This document shows, piece after piece, positions 1-5,744 of a stretch of DNA of 21,199 nucleotides (its first letter is position 1; each line of letters opens with the position of its first letter). The notes beneath the pieces were generated by a model, which saw only the letters and a list, made by a program, of their open reading frames with translations, did no database searches and was not told where the DNA came from. The stretch covers positions 1-21,199 of the forward strand of contig CAAGDV010000033.1 of assembly GCA_900768755.1 (NCBI GenBank). The letters are read 5' to 3'. This DNA is from Lachnospiraceae bacterium (GTDB taxonomy: Bacteria > Bacillota > Clostridia > Lachnospirales > Lachnospiraceae). The position numbers were made by a program, and so were the translations under genes.

Positions 1-108
1 AAAAAGACTCTCCTCGGCCTTTGTGAACGCCGGTACTTGGATTGTGTATTTTACAATCCTAGTATCCGCTGCGTTCACAACGGAATGCAAATGTCCGAAG
101 AGAGTCTT
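1..108. repeat. Hairpin-forming palindromic element, copy 1
   Basis: Bases 1-108 are identical by eye to 170-277. The unit folds on itself. AAAAAGACTCTC pairs with its complement at the far end, TTGTGAACGC pairs with GCGTTCACAA, and GGATTGT pairs with ACAATCC around the loop GTATTTT. An asymmetric internal loop lies between the outer and middle stems. The copy touches the left edge of the window, so its true start is unknown. Its right end reads GAGAGTCTTC, so the terminal repeat is one base less perfect than in copy 2. It encodes no credible protein. It resembles a MITE or an intergenic palindromic repeat family, but no known family is recognised. Confidence 0.85.
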
Positions 109-127
109 CTTATTGCTTCCTCCCCTT

Positions 128-153
128 CGGCAGAAAACCACATGTATCTGCCG
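128..153. repeat. Small inverted repeat in the spacer between the two elements
   Basis: CGGCAGA at 128-134 and TCTGCCG at 147-153 form a perfect 7-bp stem with a 12-base loop. It sits in the 57-base spacer between the two palindromic elements. No T-run follows on either strand, so it is not a clear terminator. Its role is unknown. Confidence 0.4.
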
Positions 154-165
154 CCACAGCCGGAT

Positions 166-284
166 AATTAAAAAGACTCTCCTCGGCCTTTGTGAACGCC
201 GGTACTTGGATTGTGTATTTTACAATCCTAGTATCCGCTGCGTTCACAACGGAATGCAAATGTCCGAAGAGAGTCTTTTTAATT
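166..284. repeat. Hairpin-forming palindromic element, copy 2, with 16-bp terminal inverted repeats
   Basis: This is the complete copy. Its ends, AATTAAAAAGACTCTC (166-181) and GAGAGTCTTTTTAATT (269-284), are perfect 16-bp inverted repeats. The interior carries the same nested stems as copy 1, so the whole unit can form a long interrupted hairpin or cruciform. It lies directly downstream of the GH26-like gene on the minus strand, and in that direction the hairpin ends in five Ts, so it could also terminate the 5565-to-317 operon. Small size, terminal inverted repeats and lack of coding capacity suggest a non-autonomous mobile element. Mobility itself is inferred. Confidence 0.85.
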
Positions 285-319
285 AGATAGTCTTTTTAAT
301 TAGATAGTCTTTTTAATTA
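272..319. repeat. 17-bp tandem repeat (about 2.8 units)
   Basis: The unit AGTCTTTTTAATTAGAT occurs at 272-288 and 289-305, and a 14-base partial unit (AGTCTTTTTAATTA) fills 306-319. The first 13 bases of the unit are the right terminal repeat of the adjacent palindromic element, so the array looks like local duplication of that end. The last unit overlaps the stop codon (317-319) of the GH26-like gene, so the event altered or supplied the end of that gene. Confidence 0.85.
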
Positions 320-1747
320 CATCACCGGTTCATACTCCACCCTGATTTCCGGCAGGTGCCTAAGCTCATAGTAGTAGTTCACAAGCCAGTCATCACCCTG
401 TGTCGCGTCGTTTTTGCCGGTTGCCGGAGGAGCAAAAATATTGAGGTTGATTTTGCACGGGCCGTCAAGTCTGTGGTCAAAGAAAGCAGGCATAAAATCT
501 ATGTATTTTACGCCGGGCGCCTTGTAGAACCACCTTCCGTTAATCTCCATCATAAGGTTTGCATCCGTAAGTTCGTCCGGGAAATTAGCCTCAGCAAATA
601 CTGGGTCTTTTTCCATGTCAATCTCAATTGCAATTCCGGTTGCATCCTCTGAGCCGCCCCAGCGAAGCGTTACCGGGAGTTCTGCGGCTTCAGTGACATT
701 CATTCCCGGCATGAAGAATTCGTCATGAATTGCGTCGCGGTAGGTTTTGAGCACCGGCCACTCAATTCCGACCTCGGAGTTGTTCGGGTCGGTAAATTCA
801 AGTCCAAGTCTTCCGTCATCCCTGAACTGGTAGAAAGTAAATGCCGAAAGCCACTGCTCCGGGTCATTTTTAACAAGGTCCATGAACTCGGCAATCATCG
901 CAGCCTGGTCGTACGGTCCCGTGACGTCTCCATCGGCGTTCATCTCCGACATAACCATCGGCTTGTCGGTGTTGCAGATATCTTTGTAGCGCATGTAGCT
1001 TGCGCGGATTTTGGCGTAAACATCCGCAACCTTCGAGCGCTGGTGTGAGTTGTTGGTCTTTAATGCCACCTCATACGGCCAGCCCCAGTTCAATGAAAAA
1101 TAGTTGTCCACCGACCAGATATCGGTTGCCTTGGCAGCCTCCATGAAGATATCCTCCATCTCAAGCTTCGGGTTGTTGATATCGGTCACCGCGCCCGCGC
1201 ACAGAATAATCTGCACGTTTGGCGCGTACTCGGAAAGAATCTTTTTAAATCTGACAAAAAAATCAGCAATCTGCTCGTAAGATGCACGCTTGGTGAACGA
1301 GAACCAGTCGCCCGTGCACTCATGGTTGAGGCGCAGAAGCATGCGTCCGTACGGACGCAAATCCTTTGCGATGGCGATGATGTGCTCGTCAGAAACAGCC
1401 GGGTCAACGGTGAGTGTAAGCACAACATCCTGTCCGTGTTTTCTCACGTCGTCCATGCATCTGAAGGTGTCTCCGGCATTCGGCGTAAGTCCGCCCGCAT
1501 AAGGGAAATAGTTATCATACGGATAATCCCAGGCAAAAGAGACATTGTCTCCCGAGAACGCATCCTGCGCTCTTTTCGGCCAGCCCTCATCCAAAGGATA
1601 GTAGCAGTACATGAGGCTGATTCCTCTGTGCGGTCTGCCCATCTTATTCAAAATATAGTCCTGGTTGACATAGAAGCCTCTCTCGCTTCCGTCGCCAAGG
1701 TCCACCGCACATTTTGCCGGTGTCAGTTGTACTTTAGATATTTTCAT
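317..1747 (-). CDS. Putative clan GH-A glycoside hydrolase, GH26-like
   Basis: The predicted product is a 476-residue cytoplasmic sugar hydrolase with no signal peptide or membrane segment. RLNHECTGDWF around residues 139-149 resembles the GH26 acid/base motif (HExxGxWF), making E143 the candidate acid/base. PMVMSEMN places a candidate nucleophile at E268, and WSVDNY between them fits the same barrel fold. The C-terminal 120 residues look like a beta-rich accessory domain. The ATG at 1747 is chosen because it overlaps the larC stop (ATGA) and has AAAGGA about 8 bases upstream; the alternative GTG at 1777 lies deep inside larC and lacks a good ribosome site. It is the last gene of the lar operon. 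The family is assigned from motifs only. The substrate is unknown; a beta-mannan or xylan oligosaccharide is possible. Confidence 0.7.
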   Translation of the reverse strand: MKISKVQLTPAKCAVDLGDGSERGFYVNQDYILNKMGRPHRGISLMYCYYPLDEGWPKRAQDAFSGDNVSFAWDYPYDNYFPYAGGLTPNAGDTFRCMDDVRKHGQDVVLTLTVDPAVSDEHIIAIAKDLRPYGRMLLRLNHECTGDWFSFTKRASYEQIADFFVRFKKILSEYAPNVQIILCAGAVTDINNPKLEMEDIFMEAAKATDIWSVDNYFSLNWGWPYEVALKTNNSHQRSKVADVYAKIRASYMRYKDICNTDKPMVMSEMNADGDVTGPYDQAAMIAEFMDLVKNDPEQWLSAFTFYQFRDDGRLGLEFTDPNNSEVGIEWPVLKTYRDAIHDEFFMPGMNVTEAAELPVTLRWGGSEDATGIAIEIDMEKDPVFAEANFPDELTDANLMMEINGRWFYKAPGVKYIDFMPAFFDHRLDGPCKINLNIFAPPATGKNDATQGDDWLVNYYYELRHLPEIRVEYEPVM

Positions 1748-3048
1748 AATGTTGTCCTTTCTGCTGTCGCCAGCCACTCCCCGGCCTCCCGGGAGATAAT
1801 ATCATATGCCTGTCTGTACGAAATATTGTGTTCCCCGCACAGTTTTTTCAGGCTTTCATATTCAGGGTAGCACTCCAATGTCGCGCCTTTACAAAGTTTA
1901 ACCGTGGCCGTTCCCAATGATGATTCAAAAGAAACACACTCCCTCGGCAAAACAGTCCGCTCCATCTCACTGCGTCTGATTCCGATTGTGGTAGTCTCGG
2001 CAAAAATAATTCCGGACAGCTCCGAAACCTTATCCCTGCCGCATATGACAACCAGTTCATACGCAGGCCTGTTCTTTTTCATATAAATCGGCACATAATG
2101 GACTTCTCTCGCGCCCGCAGCGTACAGCCGCTCCATCGTGTAGCCGAGCACCTCAGCGCTACAGTCGTCGATGTCAGTCTCAAGCTTTACAATACAGTCG
2201 TCAAAAACCTCTTCCTCAACAAACATCGCCCGCAGAATACCCGGTCTGTCGTACTGTCTTTTGCCTGCACCCAGCCCTGTTTTCTTAATCCGCATGTTGC
2301 GCAAAAGTCTGTAATCCGTCACAATCGCGGCCGCGATTGCGGCTCCCGTAGGGGTTATCAGTTCGCCCGCGGTATCCGTGATATTAAGGCTCAAATCCGT
2401 GTGTTCAAGTATCTTTACGACAGCCGGCACCGGTATGGGCAAAATACCGTGGCGGCATCTTATTGTGCCTCTGCCCTCGCACATTGAAGGAATAATCGTC
2501 CTCTCAATCGCAAGATTGTCGTAACACACTGAGAAAGCAATTATATCAACAATTGAATCTACCGCACCGACCTCATGAAAATGCACCTCTCCGATTGGGA
2601 TATTATGTACCTCCGCCTCCGCTTCAGCAATAATCCCAAAAATCTTTTTTGCAAGCCCGCGAGCCCCCGCAGTTGCATCTGTTCTCTCAATTATGCTTAC
2701 AATCTCAGAAAGATTGCGGTGCCCGTGCTCATGCTCCGAATTATGCTCGCCGTTCTCACAGTGTTCATGCCTGTGCTCGCCGTGTTCGCCGTGTTCTTGC
2801 CCGTGCTCGTGTCCGTAGAGATACTCCATGTCGTGGTCATGGCTGTCCGTGCCGTGCACAAAAACGCGAAAATCCGTGCAGCGGATGCAAGACTTATTCA
2901 CATCCGAAATCTCAATATCAAATCCCAGATCCGATATGCTGTCAAGGGCACGCATGAGCACCTTCCGGTCCGCGCCCAGATCTATAAGAGCGGCAACGCT
3001 CATATCCCCGCTGATTCCGCTCTCACACTCCAAATACAGTGTTCTCAT
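1744..3048 (-). CDS. larC: Nickel-pincer cofactor nickel insertase LarC
   Basis: LarC inserts nickel into the pyridinium-3,5-bisthiocarboxylate mononucleotide to give the nickel-pincer cofactor, a CTP-dependent cyclometallase step. The 434-residue product has family features: an N-terminal ECESGISGDM start, EVHFHEVGAVDSI at 154-166, ETDIDD at 290-295, YMKKNRPAYEL at 322-332 and ETTTIGIR at 351-358. A histidine-rich stretch (residues 65-110, 14 His in 46) probably binds or stores nickel. In Lactobacillus plantarum LarC is split into two frames joined by programmed frameshifting; here it is one continuous frame. It overlaps larB upstream by ATGA (3045-3048) and the GH26-like gene downstream by ATGA (1744-1747), implying translational coupling. 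Confidence 0.92.
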   Translation of the reverse strand: MRTLYLECESGISGDMSVAALIDLGADRKVLMRALDSISDLGFDIEISDVNKSCIRCTDFRVFVHGTDSHDHDMEYLYGHEHGQEHGEHGEHRHEHCENGEHNSEHEHGHRNLSEIVSIIERTDATAGARGLAKKIFGIIAEAEAEVHNIPIGEVHFHEVGAVDSIVDIIAFSVCYDNLAIERTIIPSMCEGRGTIRCRHGILPIPVPAVVKILEHTDLSLNITDTAGELITPTGAAIAAAIVTDYRLLRNMRIKKTGLGAGKRQYDRPGILRAMFVEEEVFDDCIVKLETDIDDCSAEVLGYTMERLYAAGAREVHYVPIYMKKNRPAYELVVICGRDKVSELSGIIFAETTTIGIRRSEMERTVLPRECVSFESSLGTATVKLCKGATLECYPEYESLKKLCGEHNISYRQAYDIISREAGEWLATAERTTL

Positions 3049-3713
3049 TCCAAACCTCCAAGCCGGTTAATCCGGGATGCAATATATGCGGCACCGTAAC
3101 CGTTGTCAATATTCACTACCGAAACCCCGTTGGCACATGAGTTAATCATGGTAAGAAGCGCCGAAAGCCCCTCAAAAGCCGCGCCGTATCCTATTGAAGT
3201 CGGAACCGCAATCACCGGCACATCGACAAGTCCGCCGATGACGCTCGCGAGTGCTCCCTCCATCCCGGCAACGGCTATGACGCACCTTGCGGCCTTAAGC
3301 CTGTCGCTCTGCGCGATAAGCCTGTGTATACCGCTGACTCCTACATCATATATCCGCTCAACTCTGTTTCCGAAGAATTCCGCCGTCTGCGCAGCCTCCT
3401 CAGCCACCGCAATGTCTGCGGTTCCCGCGGTGCACACGGCAATTCTGCCCATTAATTCTTTGTCCTTAAAGATGCCCAAAATACGGGAAACCGGATCATA
3501 CCGGACATCCGGAAACCGATCTTTCACGAGCCCATACTGGTGCGCAGACGCCCTTGTGGCAAGCACCTCGCCTTCAAGCTCATATATGCGCCCGAAAATC
3601 TCCGTAAAATATTCATCTGCTTTTCCCTCGGAGAAAATCACCTCCGCATGTCCCTGCCTGTTCTTCCTGTCCGTATCTATTTTGGCAAAACCCATATCTT
3701 CAAAATTCTGCAT
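3045..3713 (-). CDS. larB: Pyridinium-3,5-biscarboxylate mononucleotide synthase LarB
   Basis: LarB carboxylates nicotinic acid adenine dinucleotide and hydrolyses the phosphoanhydride, the first committed step of nickel-pincer cofactor synthesis. The 222-residue product matches the family in length and in its PurE-like C-terminal half: AVCTAGTADIAVAEEAA, DVGVSGIHRL, AVAGMEGALASVIGGL, VPTSIGYG and NIDNGYGAA. The start is supported by GGAG five bases before the ATG. It follows the GH43 gene by 15 bases and overlaps larC by 4, so it is inside a single transcript. LarE, the sulfur-transfer enzyme of the same pathway, and a LarA-type client enzyme are not in this window and must lie elsewhere if the cofactor is made. 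Confidence 0.93.
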   Translation of the reverse strand: MQNFEDMGFAKIDTDRKNRQGHAEVIFSEGKADEYFTEIFGRIYELEGEVLATRASAHQYGLVKDRFPDVRYDPVSRILGIFKDKELMGRIAVCTAGTADIAVAEEAAQTAEFFGNRVERIYDVGVSGIHRLIAQSDRLKAARCVIAVAGMEGALASVIGGLVDVPVIAVPTSIGYGAAFEGLSALLTMINSCANGVSVVNIDNGYGAAYIASRINRLGGLE

Positions 3714-3728
3714 AACATCTCCGACCGG

Positions 3729-5078
3729 CTATTTTGTAAATACAAATGCTTTGAGCTCAAAAAGCTGCCTGTCGGTAAAATAGTCCGCCGTCCAGCCGCT
3801 GTAAGGCGTAGTGACTTTAAAGAATACCGAATGCCTGCCTGTGACGTGCAATACCTTTGTGCTGACCATACCGTCCGAAAGTCCGATGGGCACACAGCCA
3901 ATCTCCAATCCGTCCTCGCCGTCAATCAGGATGTGCAAATCACACCGGCAGCCCATGCCGCGGATGTCCGCATTGAAGAACATATCGCCTTCAGAAAAAT
4001 CATCACCGAAATCAAAGTATTTATATCCGATAACCGCATCTTTTTTTATGTTGGTCACAACCCGCTCAAAAATACTGTGCTCCGTCACAAAGCATCCGCC
4101 TTTAAGAACGCACGCAATATCCGCAGGCGTGATTCTGTAGGGATTAAGCGACTCCAAAAATCCCAGCGAAGTCATCTCAACCGGCGGAATTGTACCATCC
4201 GGAAGAATCTCGATTCTCTCCACGCATCCGCGTCTCGACATTATCGTGTTGTTGGTCATCCTGTGGTAAAAAATATACCACTGCCCGTTAATGCACGCGA
4301 TGGAGCCATGGTCATTGCCTCCCGGATAATCAACTCCGTTGTCAACTATGTATCCGCGGTATTTAAAAGGACCCGTTGGCTTGTCTGAGGTCGCATACGC
4401 CAGTCTGCTGCCTCTGTTGGGCGAATAGATCATATAGTATGTGTCGCCCACTTTTCGCGACGAAGCAGCCTCAAAAAAGCACTTATCATGCTCATCGAAT
4501 CCGTTCTCTCCCGTGACTGTATTCGGAATAAAATGCTCAATGCAGCTTCCCGGCACGGTCTCATACATATTCTCACTGTTAATCTCCGCCATAAACGAAC
4601 GCTCATATCCGCAGTAAATATATGTCCGTCCGTCGTCATCCACCAATACTCCGGGGTCGATAAACCAGCCGTTGCAGGTAATCTCATCCGGTATGTCGGA
4701 GACATACTTTGAAAGAAGCCTAAAAGGTCCCTCCGGTCTGTCGCTTACGGCGACAACGCCCCTTGAATTGACGATGTATGCATACAGATAATATCTGCCG
4801 TCCTTGCACACGACATCCGGTGCAAAAAGCTCGTTGTTCGATGTAGTCCAGTCGGTGTCGGCAACATGCTCCCCGTCTGCGAGCGTGCGGAAAACCTCAC
4901 CGTGACACACCCACTCGTTAAGATTGTCAACCGGAGCGCTCCAGCATTTGAGAACATAGTCGCAGAACTTGTCAGAACCTGCCGTATCGTGCGAGCCGTA
5001 GATATACACCCTGTCCCCGAACACTCTGGGCTCGCCGTCCGGGATGTACTCCCATTCGGGTAAATATGGATTAGCCAT
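3729..5078 (-). CDS. GH43 family glycosidase with C-terminal CBM6-like domain
   Basis: Likely a beta-xylosidase or alpha-L-arabinofuranosidase acting on imported oligosaccharides, because there is no signal peptide. A five-bladed propeller domain (about residues 1-310) carries the GH43 triad, numbered from the upstream Met: general base D15 in IPDGEPRVFG, pKa-modulating D142 in FIDPGVLVDDDG and general acid E204 in FFEAASS. APDVVCKDGRYYLY is also typical. The last 120 residues resemble a CBM6-type beta-sandwich. Two ATGs are adjacent; the second (5078) is preferred because AGGAGG lies 5 bases before it and only 2 before the first (5081). The gene sits 15 bases upstream of larB. Substrate specificity cannot be read from the sequence. 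Confidence 0.88.
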   Translation of the reverse strand: MANPYLPEWEYIPDGEPRVFGDRVYIYGSHDTAGSDKFCDYVLKCWSAPVDNLNEWVCHGEVFRTLADGEHVADTDWTTSNNELFAPDVVCKDGRYYLYAYIVNSRGVVAVSDRPEGPFRLLSKYVSDIPDEITCNGWFIDPGVLVDDDGRTYIYCGYERSFMAEINSENMYETVPGSCIEHFIPNTVTGENGFDEHDKCFFEAASSRKVGDTYYMIYSPNRGSRLAYATSDKPTGPFKYRGYIVDNGVDYPGGNDHGSIACINGQWYIFYHRMTNNTIMSRRGCVERIEILPDGTIPPVEMTSLGFLESLNPYRITPADIACVLKGGCFVTEHSIFERVVTNIKKDAVIGYKYFDFGDDFSEGDMFFNADIRGMGCRCDLHILIDGEDGLEIGCVPIGLSDGMVSTKVLHVTGRHSVFFKVTTPYSGWTADYFTDRQLFELKAFVFTK

Positions 5079-5106
5079 CATAACCTCCTAAGATAATAGT
5101 AGTCTG

Positions 5107-5565
5107 CTATCTCAAAAAGAAATACCAGTATTCAAAACCGACAACCAATAACGCCACAATAACAAGTGCCAGAACAATTGCCAGTCCTTTCTTTTTCTTG
5201 CGCACAACAGGTCTGTCCTGAATGCTCGCCGGAACACCTATGCTCAGTCTGTCAATGGTATTACGGTCCCAGAGAATAATGCCGTCAGCCTCCCCCTTCT
5301 TCTTGGCTGCAGACAGAAAAGAGCTGTTGGTGACAAAAACTGCTTTGTCGTAATTGCCTGCCTTGGCGGCGCGTGACAGGTCATTGATGTATTTCTCCCC
5401 GATTGCATCGATGTCATACCTGCATTTAAAGCAGTATTTTACGCCATCCTTTGTAGCAGTGATGTCAATATTCTCCTTCTCGCACTCATTGACATTCTCG
5501 TATCCCAGACCCACCAACAGTTTTACTATCATGGGAACAAAATTATTTCTGTCATTGATTATCAT
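5107..5565 (-). CDS. Mrr-like restriction-endonuclease-fold protein with C-terminal membrane anchor
   Basis: The 152-residue product has a PD-(D/E)XK-type Mrr domain (residues 1-110) followed by a lysine-rich segment (123-127) and one membrane helix (about 128-150), so the nuclease-fold domain should face the cytoplasm. AVFVTNSSFLSAAKKKGEADG and ILWDRNTIDRL are typical Mrr-fold signatures. The active-site strand is unusual. After D34 in NIDITATKDG, the expected QxK is KCR (47-49), so cleavage activity is doubtful. GAGGAG about 9 bases before the ATG supports the start. It is the first gene of the operon, 25-28 bases before GH43, and is divergent from the 678-aa gene. A role in membrane-linked DNA or nucleotide sensing is possible but unproven. 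Confidence 0.7.
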   Translation of the reverse strand: MIINDRNNFVPMIVKLLVGLGYENVNECEKENIDITATKDGVKYCFKCRYDIDAIGEKYINDLSRAAKAGNYDKAVFVTNSSFLSAAKKKGEADGIILWDRNTIDRLSIGVPASIQDRPVVRKKKKGLAIVLALVIVALLVVGFEYWYFFLR

Positions 5566-5580
5566 ATTCCGCTGCTCCTC

Positions 5581-5639
5581 TCAAAAAAGTACTCATAGTA
5601 TATCATAACTTTGCAAATGCTTCGCATTTCCTTTTTTGA
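5581..5639. repeat. Nested inverted repeats in the divergent intergenic region
   Basis: An outer pair, TCAAAAAAG (5581-5589) and CTTTTTTGA (5631-5639), is a perfect 9-bp inverted repeat. Inside it AAATGC-TTC-GCATTT (5615-5629) is a perfect 6-bp hairpin with a 3-base loop. The first minus-strand -10 box lies between the arms. The geometry suggests an operator region or an RNA hairpin in the operon leader. No regulator is identified. Confidence 0.5.
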
Positions 5640-5650
5640 ACAGTATACCA
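5597..5650 (-). promoter_or_regulatory. Two candidate extended -10 promoters for the lar operon
   Basis: On the minus strand TGATATACT (plus-strand 5597-5605) and TGGTATACT (5642-5650) both match the extended -10 form TGnTATACT. Neither has a convincing -35 box at 17 bases. The nearer one would give a leader of about 25-30 bases before the Mrr-like gene, and the farther one about 70 bases. Confidence 0.45.
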
Positions 5651-5680
5651 TAATCTCTCAATTAAGTACACGACTTTTTA

Positions 5681-5709
5681 TTGACTACACGCTTTTTTCG
5701 CGATAGTAT
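5681..5709 (+). promoter_or_regulatory. Promoter of the 678-aa gene
   Basis: TTGACT at 5681-5686 and TAGTAT at 5704-5709 are separated by exactly 17 bases, and the ATG follows about 35 bases after the -10. This is a plausible vegetative sigma promoter. Confidence 0.6.
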
Positions 5710-5744
5710 ATGTTTAGGTTTACGAATAATTCAGGAGGTCCGCT

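Noticed and set aside
1..284. CRISPR-like arrangement (repeat, spacer, repeat)
   Set aside because: There are only two units of about 108 bases with a 57-61 base spacer, far larger than CRISPR repeats, and no cas genes.
23..286. Open frame of 87 codons across the palindromic elements
   Set aside because: It arises because the two repeat copies happen to stay open. There is no ribosome site and the two halves translate the repeat in different phases.
1748..1777. GTG at 1777 as the start of the GH26-like gene
   Set aside because: It would overlap larC by 34 bases and has no ribosome site. The ATG at 1747 has AAAGGA and an ATGA junction.
1322..1870. Plus-strand open frame of 182 codons
   Set aside because: It lies wholly opposite the GH26-like gene and larC, whose motifs are clear, and has no ribosome site or recognisable domain.
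3103..4388. Plus-strand open frames of 226 and 282 codons opposite larB and GH43
   Set aside because: They are antisense shadows of strongly supported genes. Their Ser/Thr/Pro/Arg-rich composition is typical of non-coding strands.
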